Source: Frankia sp. AgB1.9 (lineage in GTDB: Bacteria > Actinomycetota > Actinomycetes > Frankiales > Frankiaceae). From it: a stretch of DNA of 64,000 nt. Positions 16,323 to 24,189 of the stretch are shown piece after piece. The first letter of the stretch is position 1; each line of letters begins with the position of its first letter. The notes under the pieces are model-generated. The model was not told the origin of the DNA and did no database searches. It worked only from the letters and a program-made list of their open reading frames with translations. The DNA is taken from contig NZ_JADWYX010000011.1 of assembly GCF_016786355.1 (NCBI RefSeq), positions 53,190 through 117,189 on the forward strand, given 5' to 3'. The position numbers and the translations under genes are program-made.

Positions 16323-18302
16323 ATGAGCGCGAGCCCGGCCCCGACCACGACTGACAGCCCTCGTCCGGCCGCCGACGGGTGGCACCGGCTCGAACCGGCC
16401 GACCTCCCGGCGGACGGTCGCGTACGCACCGCGGTGGTCGACGGCCGTAGCGTCGCGCTGGCCCGCTGCGGCGGCCGGCTGTCGGCACTGGAGAACCGCT
16501 GCCCACACCAGGGCGGGCCGCTGGGCGAGGGATCGATCGAGAACGGGTGGCTGCGCTGTCCGTGGCACGGCTACGACTACGACCCGACCACCGGCAGGCC
16601 GCCGGCGGGCTTCACCGACGCGGCCACCGCCTACGAGGTCGACGAACGGCCCGACGCGAGCTACGTGAAGCTGCCGCCGCCCCGGGCAGCGGTACGCACG
16701 GTCAGCGACGTCCTGGTGGAGACGCTGGTCGCCTGGGGCGTGCGGCACGTGTTCGGCATGGTCGGCCATTCGAACCTGGGGTTCGCCGACGCGCTGCGCC
16801 GGGCCGAGGCCCGCGGCGAGCTCACCTACGTCGGCATCCGGCACGAGGGCGCGGCCGCGTTCGCCGCCAGCGCCTATGGAAAGCTCACCGGCCGGCCAGC
16901 GGTCTGCTTCGCCATAGCCGGCCCGGGCTCGACGAACCTGCTCACCGGCCTGTATGACGCCAAGCTCGACGGCGCCCCGGTGATCGCCATCTCCGGCCAG
17001 GTGCCGTCGAAGGTGCTCGGCCGCGGCGCCTTCCAGGACCTGGACCTGTCCGCCGTCTTCCGCGACGTGGCCGTGTCCACCACCACGGTGCAGGCGGGCT
17101 CCGACCACGCCGAACTAGCCGCCCTCGCGGTCAAGCACGCCCTCGACGGCCGCGGGGTCGCCCACCTTGTGCTGCCCGACGAGGTCCAGGTTGTCGGCTC
17201 GCGGGCCGAGGCGAACCGGCCCGACGGCCGCCTCTCCGAGCGGCGGGTCCTGCCTGCCGGCGCCGACGTGGAGCGGGCCGCGGGGCTGCTGCGCGCTGCT
17301 CGCCGGCCGGTGTTCATCGTCGGCCACGGCGCCACGCGGGCCCGGGAGCAGGTGCGGGCGCTCGCCGAACGGCTGGGGGCGCCGGTGCTCACCACCTTCC
17401 GCGCGAAGGGCCTCGTGCCCGACACGCATCCGCTCGGCGCCGGGGTGCTCGGCCGCAGCGGGACCCCGGTCGCCAGCTGGCTGATGAACACCTGCGACCT
17501 GCTCGTCGTGGCCGGCGCCTCGTTCTCCAACCACACCGGAATCGCGCCCTACAAGCCCGTCATCCAGATCGACGACGACCACGCCGCCATCGGCAGGTTC
17601 CAGAAGGTCGACGTCGGTCTGCTCGGCGACGCGGCACTCACCCTGGACGCCCTCGCCGATGCCCTCGGCGCGGCGCCGACGGCCGCCGTCGACCAGCGCG
17701 GCGACGTGGCCGAGCGCTGGCGGCTTTGGCGGGCGGAGAAGGCCCGTCGGGCCGGCGACGACCGTGGCCACGGCCTCAGCTCCGCCGCCGTGTTCGACGC
17801 GCTGTCCCGGCACACGCCGGTGGACGCCGTCATGACGGTCGACGTCGGCAACCACGCCTACTCGTTCGGCCGCTACTTCGAGTCCGCCGGCCAGCCGGTG
17901 CTGATGTCGGGCTACCTCGGCTCCATCGGCTTCGGCTACCCGGCGGCGCTTGGCGCCGCGCTGGCCGCGCCGGAGCGGCCAGTGGTCGCGGTCACCGGCG
18001 ACGGCGGATTCGGCCAGTACCTGGCCGAGGTCACCACCGCCGTCAAGTACGGCATCGCCGTCAAACACGTCCTGCTCGACAACGGGACCCTCGGAAAGAT
18101 CGGCAAGGAGCAGCTGGCCGAACAGTTCCCGGTCTGGCAAACCAGCCTGCACAACCCCGACTTCGCTGCCTATGCCCGGCTCTGTGGGGCGCAGGCCAGC
18201 TCCGTCAGCCGGCCCGACGAGCTGGACGACGCCATGGCCGCGCTGTTCACCGTCGACGGACCGGCCCTGGTGCACATCCGGACCGACGCCGACCTGCTCT
18301 GA
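16323..18302 (+). CDS. Rieske domain fused to thiamine-diphosphate enzyme
   Basis: A 659-residue fusion. Residues ~20-118 are a Rieske domain (Cys60-Pro-His62 and Cys79-Pro-Trp-His82-Gly). Residues ~125-655 are a complete TPP-dependent enzyme of the acetolactate synthase/pyruvate oxidase class: VSDVLVETLVAWGVRHVFGM, catalytic Glu175 in IRHEGAAAFAASAYGKLTG, GPGSTNLLTGLYDAKLDGAP, a central domain (VFIVGHGATRAREQVRALAE), and the TPP site GDGGFGQYLAEVTTAVKYGI with LLDNGTLGKIG. Rieske-TPP fusion is unusual and suggests electrons from decarboxylation leave through the iron-sulphur centre. It begins 89 bases after the Rieske-FMN gene; the spacer contains a long C/T tract. Confidence 0.9.
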   Translation: MSASPAPTTTDSPRPAADGWHRLEPADLPADGRVRTAVVDGRSVALARCGGRLSALENRCPHQGGPLGEGSIENGWLRCPWHGYDYDPTTGRPPAGFTDAATAYEVDERPDASYVKLPPPRAAVRTVSDVLVETLVAWGVRHVFGMVGHSNLGFADALRRAEARGELTYVGIRHEGAAAFAASAYGKLTGRPAVCFAIAGPGSTNLLTGLYDAKLDGAPVIAISGQVPSKVLGRGAFQDLDLSAVFRDVAVSTTTVQAGSDHAELAALAVKHALDGRGVAHLVLPDEVQVVGSRAEANRPDGRLSERRVLPAGADVERAAGLLRAARRPVFIVGHGATRAREQVRALAERLGAPVLTTFRAKGLVPDTHPLGAGVLGRSGTPVASWLMNTCDLLVVAGASFSNHTGIAPYKPVIQIDDDHAAIGRFQKVDVGLLGDAALTLDALADALGAAPTAAVDQRGDVAERWRLWRAEKARRAGDDRGHGLSSAAVFDALSRHTPVDAVMTVDVGNHAYSFGRYFESAGQPVLMSGYLGSIGFGYPAALGAALAAPERPVVAVTGDGGFGQYLAEVTTAVKYGIAVKHVLLDNGTLGKIGKEQLAEQFPVWQTSLHNPDFAAYARLCGAQASSVSRPDELDDAMAALFTVDGPALVHIRTDADLL

Positions 18303-18351
18303 GCGGGCGAGAACGACAATCAGCGACGACAGACAGGACTGTGGAGACCAG

Positions 18352-19065
18352 ATGAGCGAGAACATCAGCCAGCACGCCGGTGTCGACGACACCTTCGTCC
18401 GTACCCGGGCGGCGCTGCACGCCGTCGCCGAGCACGTGCTGGCCGCCGCGCGGTACCGCGCGGCGGGCCGCATCGGTCTGGTCGTCACCCCGGGCGGGTT
18501 CGGTACGCCGACGTTCGGTGACGATGGGCGGGTCGTCGCGGTCGACGGCACCGACCTGGTCGTCAGGTCCGGCGGTACGGACGGGGCTTCGGCTGTGAGA
18601 CGGGCGCCGCTGCGTACGTTGGCCGCGGCCGCGGCGCTCACCGGGCTGCCCGCCCCCGGAGGCCCGGCCGACGTCTACGACCTGAACACGCCGTGCGACC
18701 CGGACGCGGCGCTGGACGTCGACCCGGACGCGGCCCGCCGCCTCGCCGACTGGTACGCGCTCGGCGACGCGGCGCTGCGCCAGTGGTGCGCCGAGATCCC
18801 TGCCGACGAACCCAGCGACGTCACGCTCTGGCCCGAGCACGCTGACGTCGCGATCCGTGCCGCGGACATCAACTACGGCGCGTCGCCCGGCGACGAGTAC
18901 GTCGCCGCTCCCTACCTCTACGTCGGCCCGCCGACGCCTCCGCCGCCCACCGAGGACGGATTCTGGAACGCACCCTTTGGGGCCTGTCTCACCTGGGACA
19001 AGGTGCACTCCGTCGCCGACGCCGTCGACTTCTTCCGGCAGGGCCGCCGAGACGCCCGCCGCTGA
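18352..19065 (+). CDS. Unknown protein of the Rieske operon
   Basis: A 237-residue soluble protein with no motif I can name. ATG 18352 has GGAG 6 bases upstream, and the gene follows the Rieske-TPP gene by 49 bases, so it is the third gene of the operon. The N-terminal half has a helix (TRAALHAVAEHVLAAARY) and strands (RIGLVVTPGGFGTPTFGDDG). The C-terminal half is acidic and aromatic (TLWPEHADVAIRAADINYGA, then PYLYVGPPTPPPPTEDGFWN). The look is of an actinobacterial conserved protein that may bind a small ligand; operon context points to a role with the two redox fusions. Confidence 0.7.
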   Translation: MSENISQHAGVDDTFVRTRAALHAVAEHVLAAARYRAAGRIGLVVTPGGFGTPTFGDDGRVVAVDGTDLVVRSGGTDGASAVRRAPLRTLAAAAALTGLPAPGGPADVYDLNTPCDPDAALDVDPDAARRLADWYALGDAALRQWCAEIPADEPSDVTLWPEHADVAIRAADINYGASPGDEYVAAPYLYVGPPTPPPPTEDGFWNAPFGACLTWDKVHSVADAVDFFRQGRRDARR

Positions 19066-19119
19066 CGGCAGGCGACTCGGCGGCGGCGGCCATGAGGGCG
19101 CGGGGGATGGCGGCGTCGG

Positions 19120-19839
19120 TCAGCCGGCGAGGGTGCGTTCGAGGGCGAGTGGGTCGCCAAGGTAGAGCGAGCCCGCTCCCGCGGAGGCGTCGTCGGGCCA
19201 GATCACTGTCTGCCCGGCGATGAGCCCGGCGACGATCCGTTCGGCGACGGTCTCGGGCGGGGCCTTGTCCGCCTCGACTCCGGCGAGCATGTCGGTGTCG
19301 ATGCCGCCGGGGTAGGCGCCGACGACCTCGACGCCCTTGCCGCGTAGCTCGGCGCGCAGTGACTGGGTGATCGAGTGCGCGGCGGCCTTCGAGGCACAGT
19401 AGCCCGCCATGCCGGTCACCGGCGCCAGTGCGATCAGGGTGAGCACGTTGACGATCGAGCCCGGGGCGTTCGTGGTCAGGACCGGGGCGAAGGCCTGGCT
19501 CACCCGCAGCAGGCCGACGTAGTTGGTCAGCGCGTCACGCGTGAAGAGGTCCAGGTCCGCGTCCAGAGCGGTGCCGAACCCGAGCACGCCGGCGTTGTTG
19601 ACCAGCAGGGTGACGTCCGCCGCTGCCTTGGCCGCGGCGTCCACGCTCGCCTGGTCGGTCACGTCCAGGGCCAGCGTGCTGACCCGTGGGCGGGCGCTCA
19701 CGGCCGGGTCGACGGTGTGGGGGTCGCGCGCGGTGGCGTAGACCTTGCTGGCGCCGGCGTCCAGGAGGCGGTCGACCAGCCGGGCGCCCAAACCTCGGTT
19801 GGCGCCGGTCACCAAGGCAATGCTGCCGTCGACGTTCAT
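19120..19839 (-). CDS. Short-chain dehydrogenase/reductase
   Basis: A 239-residue classical SDR from ATG 19839 (GGAAGG 7 bases upstream); an in-frame start at 19869 would add 10 residues. Visible signatures: cofactor loop VTGANRGLG, NNAG at the end of the fourth strand, and active-site YCASK. The usual serine strand reads SIVNVLTLIALAP. Proximal ALDVTD suggests NADP or NAD binding in the standard way. It is divergent from an AraC-type regulator, which likely controls it through the repeats in the 115-bp shared region. The substrate is unknown. Confidence 0.88.
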   Translation of the reverse strand: MNVDGSIALVTGANRGLGARLVDRLLDAGASKVYATARDPHTVDPAVSARPRVSTLALDVTDQASVDAAAKAAADVTLLVNNAGVLGFGTALDADLDLFTRDALTNYVGLLRVSQAFAPVLTTNAPGSIVNVLTLIALAPVTGMAGYCASKAAAHSITQSLRAELRGKGVEVVGAYPGGIDTDMLAGVEADKAPPETVAERIVAGLIAGQTVIWPDDASAGAGSLYLGDPLALERTLAG

Positions 19840-19907
19840 GGTTGGCCTTCCGGTTGAAGTGTGGGACACGAAAACCGTATGGCGTTGCAGAGAGACAATC
19901 GATGCCA

Positions 19908-19938
19908 GAAAAGCTCAGATTCTTGTCTGAAAAACTCA
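19908..19938 (+). promoter_or_regulatory. Candidate AraC operator, two direct repeats
   Basis: GAAAAGCTCA (19908-19917) and GAAAAACTCA (19929-19938) are direct repeats with a start-to-start distance of 21 bases, two helical turns. This is the standard arrangement for an AraC-family dimer. They lie in the SDR/AraC intergenic region, just upstream of the regulator start, in a locally AT-rich patch. Confidence 0.6.
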
Positions 19939-19954
19939 CAGGGCGAGGTGCAAG

Positions 19955-20914
19955 GTGCTCATCGGTAGGGTCCAGATCGTGGATCTGCTTGCCGATGTGC
20001 TGGACGTCGCCGGAGTGCGTGGCACCGTCGCCGCCACGGTGCACGCCGGCGACCCGTGGGGGCTGCGGCTGTTCGGGGTCTCGGCTGCCGCCTTCCACGC
20101 CGTGACGGCGGGCGCCGCCTGGCTGCGCCTCCCCGGAGAGCCGCCGCTGCGGCTCATGCCAGGCGACGTGGTGCTCCTGCCGACCGGTTCCGAACACGGG
20201 CTCGCGGGGGATCCGGACGGCCCGCTGGAGCCTTTCGACCATGCCGCGTCGAAGGCCGCACTCGCCGCCGGCGGCCGGCTCGACCTCGGGCCGCCGCCCG
20301 CGCGGACCAGGATCCTGTGCGCCTCCTACCGGCACGACCCGGTCGTGACGATCCCGCTGTTCACCCTGTTGCCCGAGGTGGTCCACGTGCCCGCGGGCGC
20401 ACCGGGAGCCGGCCTGCTCGCCGACACCGTCCGGCTGCTGTCCGGCGAGCTCGCCGAGCCCGGGCCGGCCAGCACCACGCTGCTCGACCGGCTCGTCGAC
20501 GTGCTGCTCATCCAGGTCCTGCGGGCGTGGCTGCGCGCCGAGCCCGCGTCGCCGTCGGTCTCCTGGCTGCGCGCCCTCAACGATCCGATCGTCAGCGCGG
20601 CCCTCACCGCGCTGCACGCCGACCCGGGCCGGGCCTGGACACTGCCCGCGCTCGCCGACCAGGTCGCCGTCTCCCGGGCCACCCTCGCCCGGCGTTTCCC
20701 CGCCCTCGTCGGCGAGACGCCAGCCGCCTACCTGACCCGCTGGCGCATGGACCTGGCCGCACGCCGACTGCGGGACACCGACGACCCGATCGACACCGTC
20801 GCCCGCTCCGTCGGCTACATCTCCGAGTACGCCTTCTCCCGCGCCTTCTCCCGTGACCGCGGCCTCCCGCCCGGCCGCTACCGCGCAAAGGCGCGCGGGA
20901 AGACCGTCCCATAG
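19955..20914 (+). CDS. AraC-family regulator with cupin sensor
   Basis: A 319-residue regulator. The N-terminal ~120 residues form a cupin-like sensor (AAFHAVTAGAAWLRLPGEPP, LRLMPGDVVLLPTGSEHGLA). The C-terminus has both AraC HTH motifs: TLPALADQVAVSRATLARRF and DPIDTVARSVGYISEYAFSR. The start TTG/ATG choice is not critical; ATG 19955 follows a GAGGTG-like site. It is transcribed away from the SDR gene, as is common for AraC regulators of small detoxification enzymes. Confidence 0.9.
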   Translation: MLIGRVQIVDLLADVLDVAGVRGTVAATVHAGDPWGLRLFGVSAAAFHAVTAGAAWLRLPGEPPLRLMPGDVVLLPTGSEHGLAGDPDGPLEPFDHAASKAALAAGGRLDLGPPPARTRILCASYRHDPVVTIPLFTLLPEVVHVPAGAPGAGLLADTVRLLSGELAEPGPASTTLLDRLVDVLLIQVLRAWLRAEPASPSVSWLRALNDPIVSAALTALHADPGRAWTLPALADQVAVSRATLARRFPALVGETPAAYLTRWRMDLAARRLRDTDDPIDTVARSVGYISEYAFSRAFSRDRGLPPGRYRAKARGKTVP

Positions 20915-21257
20915 AGCGGGCCCTCCGGTGGCACCGCCCGCCAGTACCGCCGGCACCTGCGATCCCGGCGAATGACAGTGGCGCCTTGCCCGTAGCCAAC
21001 GGCGACAGCCCTTCCGCCGCCGGCGAAAGCGAGGCGGGCAAATCCTTCCCGGCCACCACTCAGATCCTCGACTTCTTCAACGCACACCCCCGAACCGTGC
21101 GATGACCCGAAGTCGTCCGACAACCAGAGGGCTGTGTCGGACCTCGGCCCGCGTCCAAGAGCCAAGGCCGTAACGCCGGGCGGGTTCGCGGCACTGTTCC
21201 CCATGACCACGACGCGATCTGGCCCCCTGCCAACCGACCCGTGGCGGCTCGCCGGGC
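20915..21257. other. 343-bp gap with unassigned minus-strand frame
   Basis: No plus-strand gene. A minus-strand frame (21279 to 20878) has some protein-like composition (ALALGRGPRSDTALWLSDDF, GREGFARLAFAGGGRAVAVG) reminiscent of beta-propeller or sialidase-like fragments, but it overlaps the AraC gene end and lacks a clear start. I treat it as possible relic DNA. Confidence 0.3.
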
Positions 21258-21436
21258 CGTCACCGCTGTTCTGCGACAACCTGCGCTTCTACCAGCGGCG
21301 GGGGTTCCGCTTTCGCGCGGTCGAACGCGACGCCTTCACGGAGGCGACGGGCTACCCGGCCGGCATCGTCATCGACGGTATCGAGCTGCGCGACCGAGTC
21401 TGGCTCGACCTGGCTCTGCCCGCTGCCGGCGCCTGA
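21258..21436 (+). pseudogene. GNAT acetyltransferase, C-terminal remnant
   Basis: The last ~58 codons read DNLRFYQRRGFRFRAVERDA then VIDGIELRDRVWLDLAL, the typical C-terminal strand-helix of GNAT N-acetyltransferases (the LRFYQRRGF motif). The acetyl-CoA loop (RxxGxG/A) that should precede it is missing, and the upstream sequence in frame has shadow composition. A truncated gene. Confidence 0.65.
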
Positions 21437-21448
21437 CAGCGCCGCAGC

Positions 21449-21538
21449 GAGCCTGGTAACCAGCGGGTGTCACTGCACCGGGGACGGGCCATGCTCCGTC
21501 AGATGCTGGAGGACTACATGAGCGCGACGCGAGCGTGA
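21449..21538 (+). pseudogene. ECF sigma factor, C-terminal remnant
   Basis: About 29 codons read EPGNQRVSLHRGRAMLRQML then EDYMSATRA and stop. They match the end of the sigma factor at 13607-14272 (EPGNQRVLLHRGRARLRQVL, EDYMNEAQA). Regions 2 and most of 4 are gone. The stop overlaps the GTG of the following anti-sigma gene, preserving the arrangement of the intact pair. Confidence 0.85.
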
Positions 21539-21798
21539 CCCGCGATCTGGAGATCGACTGCGACGAGCTCGTCGAGATCGTCACGGACTATCTCGAAGGC
21601 GCGCTGGACGCGGACGCGCGACGCCGTTTCACGGAGCATCTCGAGGTGTGTACGGACTGCGACGCCTACGTCGACCAGATGCGGGAAACCGTGCGGCTCA
21701 CCGGCACCCTGACCGAGGATGACCTGCGGCCGGACATGCGCGACAAGCTGCTCGCGGCCTTTCGAGGCTGGGAGGCGGGCACCCCCCGGCTTCCCTGA
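21535..21798 (+). CDS. Anti-sigma factor, second copy without its sigma
   Basis: An 87-residue paralogue of the anti-sigma factor at 13332-13610, with the same zinc ligands (His35, Cys39, Cys42 in FTEHLEVCTDCDAYV). GTG 21535 overlaps the stop of the sigma remnant (GTGA). Because the two anti-sigma proteins are so alike, this orphan could still bind the intact sigma factor, giving an extra brake on its regulon. Its C-terminus differs (GTPRLP). Confidence 0.85.
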   Translation: MTRDLEIDCDELVEIVTDYLEGALDADARRRFTEHLEVCTDCDAYVDQMRETVRLTGTLTEDDLRPDMRDKLLAAFRGWEAGTPRLP

Positions 21799-21903
21799 CG
21801 GCCGTCCCCGACCGTGCCACGGCGCGATCACCTGGTCGCTCGCGTCCAGGGCCAGGGCCAGCATGCCGCGGCGCAGCGGATGTGCGCGGCACGGCCGGCT
21901 GTG

Positions 21904-21944
21904 GTGTAACGGTTCGCGGCCCTCCGAGGACTTTGGTGGCGTCC
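21904..21944 (+). promoter_or_regulatory. Candidate ECF promoter before the MFS gene
   Basis: GTGTAACG at 21904-21911 followed by GGCGTCC at 21938-21944, the same elements as at 14412-14452. The downstream GGAGGGCCGGATGAC also matches the start of the Rieske-FMN gene (GGAGGCCCGGATGAC). This suggests that promoter and first codons were once common to both loci. Confidence 0.4.
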
Positions 21945-21972
21945 ACAGTCTGCGGAGGACCGGGAGGGCCGG

Positions 21973-22056
21973 ATGACAGGCGCCAGCGATCCAGCCAGCT
22001 CGACCGTGTTGCCGGACCGGCTCGACGGCCGGGTGGACGCGGACAGCGGCCGATGA
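21973..22056 (+). CDS. 27-codon upstream ORF overlapping the MFS start
   Basis: ATG 21973 has GGAG 6 bases upstream and encodes MTGASDPASSTVLPDRLDGR plus seven residues, ending in TGA that overlaps the ATG of the MFS gene (ATGA at 22053-22056). The first codons MTG echo the Rieske-FMN protein. It may be a coupling leader peptide or the remnant of a deleted first gene. Expression is plausible because of the ribosome site; function is unknown. Confidence 0.45.
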   Translation: MTGASDPASSTVLPDRLDGRVDADSGR

Positions 22057-23375
22057 GCGACGCGGTGTCGGTGGCCCCGCTCCGGCTGGCCCGGCGGCTG
22101 GTGCCGTTGCAGGTCGCGGTGGGCCTGTCCGGCATGGTGCTGTGGGTTCCCGTCGAGAAGCTGTTCATGACGCAGATCGGGTTCACGCCACGGACCGTCG
22201 CGATCATGGCCGCCGCGTACGCCGCCGTCGTCCCGGTGCTGGAGGTGCCCTCGGGGATCCTCGCCGACCGCTGGAGCCGCAGCCGCCTCATGGCGTGCGC
22301 CAGCGTCGCGCTGCTTCTGAGCACGGTGTTCGGCGGCCTGAGCAGGAACGTGCCGACCTACATCGCCGCGGCCATGATCCTCGGCGTCTACTTCGCGCTC
22401 AGCTCTGGGACGGTGGACAGCATCGTCTACGACGTGGTGATGGAGGAGACCGGGTCGAGCGACGAGTACGAGACCTGGATCGGCCGCGTCAACATGGTCG
22501 AGAGCGGCTCGCTCGTGCTCAGCGCACTGGGCGGTGGGCTGATCGCGGGCTGGACCTCCACGCGGGTGACCTACTTCGCCACGCTTCCGTTCGTGGCGGC
22601 GTCGGCCGTCGCGTTCCTGCGCTTCACCGAGCCTCGGCTGCACCGCGCCGCCGAGCCCGTCGCGCTGCGCAGACAGGTGGCCGTCACGTACAACACGATG
22701 ATCCGGATGCCGAATGTGCGCCAGGTGATGCTTCTGTCGGCGCTGACCGCGATGCTCGCGCAGGCGGTGTTCGAGTTCGGCCCGCTGTGGCTCGTCGCGC
22801 TGGCCGCTCCGGCGGCGCTGTTCGGCCCGTACTGGGCAGCGCTCGTCTCCACGCTTGGCATCGGCGGCTTTCTCACGGGCAAGCTGAACCTGGATAACCG
22901 CGCTGTGGTGGCCGGGCTCGCGCTGGCCACGCCGGCGGTCACGCTCGCCCTGACGCTGACCCGGTCACTCGCCGCGGTGATCGTCGCGCAGACACTGCTG
23001 GCGCTCCTCCTCGCGATCATCGGTATCCGGGCCGGCAAGCTGCTGCACGACGGTGTTCCCTCGACGATCCGGGCCGGCGTGTCCTCAGGCGCCGGCACCC
23101 TGTCCTGGCTGCTGTTCCTGCCGTTCTCCCTAACGTTCGGATGGTTCGCACACGCCCACGGAGTGCGCGCGGCGGGCTGGTTCCTGACCGGCGCGGCCGT
23201 CGCCGCCGCCGGGCTGCTTCTCGGCTCCGCCCGCCGCCACGCGGAGCCAGCCACAGCAGGCGTGTCCGCCGAGCTCGCCGGCGAGGACCTCGTCGAGCTG
23301 GTTACCGTGATCCCGCCACGCGCGACCTCCGATGTCGAGTGCCAAGGCGTCCACACGGCGACTCCTGACGCTTGA
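22053..23375 (+). CDS. MFS transporter
   Basis: A 440-residue membrane protein with about 12 hydrophobic segments. The loop 2-3 signature is visible as GILADRWSRSRLMACASVAL. Related proteins export drugs or small metabolites. Start ATG 22053 overlaps the stop of a short upstream ORF. The locus follows the orphan anti-sigma gene and a copy of the candidate ECF promoter, so it may belong to that regulon. The C-terminal ~40 residues after the last membrane segment are hydrophilic and cytoplasmic. Confidence 0.88.
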   Translation: MSDAVSVAPLRLARRLVPLQVAVGLSGMVLWVPVEKLFMTQIGFTPRTVAIMAAAYAAVVPVLEVPSGILADRWSRSRLMACASVALLLSTVFGGLSRNVPTYIAAAMILGVYFALSSGTVDSIVYDVVMEETGSSDEYETWIGRVNMVESGSLVLSALGGGLIAGWTSTRVTYFATLPFVAASAVAFLRFTEPRLHRAAEPVALRRQVAVTYNTMIRMPNVRQVMLLSALTAMLAQAVFEFGPLWLVALAAPAALFGPYWAALVSTLGIGGFLTGKLNLDNRAVVAGLALATPAVTLALTLTRSLAAVIVAQTLLALLLAIIGIRAGKLLHDGVPSTIRAGVSSGAGTLSWLLFLPFSLTFGWFAHAHGVRAAGWFLTGAAVAAAGLLLGSARRHAEPATAGVSAELAGEDLVELVTVIPPRATSDVECQGVHTATPDA

Positions 23376-23456
23376 GTCTCGGTGACCGTCGAGTTATCCA
23401 AGCCGCCGGGCTCGACGGAACGGCGCTGGCTCGATTGCTGTCGGAGCCCTACGCGG

Positions 23457-24080
23457 TCAGGATTTCGTTCGTGCGGCGATGTGGTCGAGCATCGTGTCCA
23501 GCGCCACCTCCAGCGGTTTGACCTGGCGCTGGAGCTGCGTCAGCAGCAGGCCGCCCTGGAACGCGGCGAGTGTCGCGAGCGCGAGGTCGTCGGGATCACC
23601 GTCCAGGTCGCCGCGGGCGTGCATGGCGCGCAGGCCGTCGCGGATCGCCGACTCCCAGCGCAGGAACCCGGAGGCGACCGCGAGGCGTGCCTCCGGGTTG
23701 TTCTCCGCGACCTCGACGCCCAGCGAACCGATGGGACACCCGCCCCGGCACTGCTGGCGACGCTGGTAGTCGACCATCGCGTCCCGCCACCGGCGAAGGC
23801 CCGCGATGGTGTCCATCTGGTCGAAGTGCGGCTGTTGTAGGTCGAGGACCGCGCGAGTCTGGAACTCGATCACCGCGAGCAGCAGTGCCTGCTTGTCGGC
23901 GAAGTAGTGGTAGACCTGCGAACCGCTCACCCCCGCGGCGGCCCGGACGTCCTCCAGCGTCGCCTCGGTCAGGCCGCGTTCGTACATCAGTTGGGCGGCG
24001 GCGGCCACGATGCGCAGCCGGGTCTGCTCACCCTTGCGGGTCAGCACCCGGCCGTCCGGCCGTGCCGTTCTGGTGTCCAC
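23457..24080 (-). CDS. TetR-family repressor
   Basis: A 207-residue regulator. The N-terminal HTH is clear (RLRIVAAAAQLMYERGLTEA, then VRAAAGVSGSQVYHYFADKQ). The ligand domain contains a CRGGCPIGSL segment with two cysteines, seen in TetR proteins that regulate reductases and dehydrogenases. GTG 24080 is the chosen start. It is divergent from an SDR gene, with a near-perfect palindrome between them, so it very likely represses that gene and itself. Confidence 0.9.
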   Translation of the reverse strand: MDTRTARPDGRVLTRKGEQTRLRIVAAAAQLMYERGLTEATLEDVRAAAGVSGSQVYHYFADKQALLLAVIEFQTRAVLDLQQPHFDQMDTIAGLRRWRDAMVDYQRRQQCRGGCPIGSLGVEVAENNPEARLAVASGFLRWESAIRDGLRAMHARGDLDGDPDDLALATLAAFQGGLLLTQLQRQVKPLEVALDTMLDHIAARTKS

Positions 24081-24100
24081 GTCCCGAGCCTAGCTCATTC

Positions 24101-24116
24101 TGGATTGGACAACCCA
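24101..24116. promoter_or_regulatory. Candidate TetR operator
   Basis: TGGATTG-GA-CAACCCA is an inverted repeat with one mismatch (24101-24107 and 24110-24116) in the 109-bp region between the TetR and SDR genes. Size and position fit a TetR dimer site. A TTGGAC -35-like element overlaps it. Confidence 0.55.
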
Positions 24117-24189
24117 TTTTTCCGTCTCCAGAGTGGGCCACGCAGCCCAATCCGGCTGCTCCTCGAACGGCCTTCGGAAGGACGCGACC

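Noticed and set aside
17115..18641. 508-codon minus-strand frame over the Rieske-TPP gene
   Set aside because: Antisense shadow rich in Arg/Gly/Ala with no recognisable motif.
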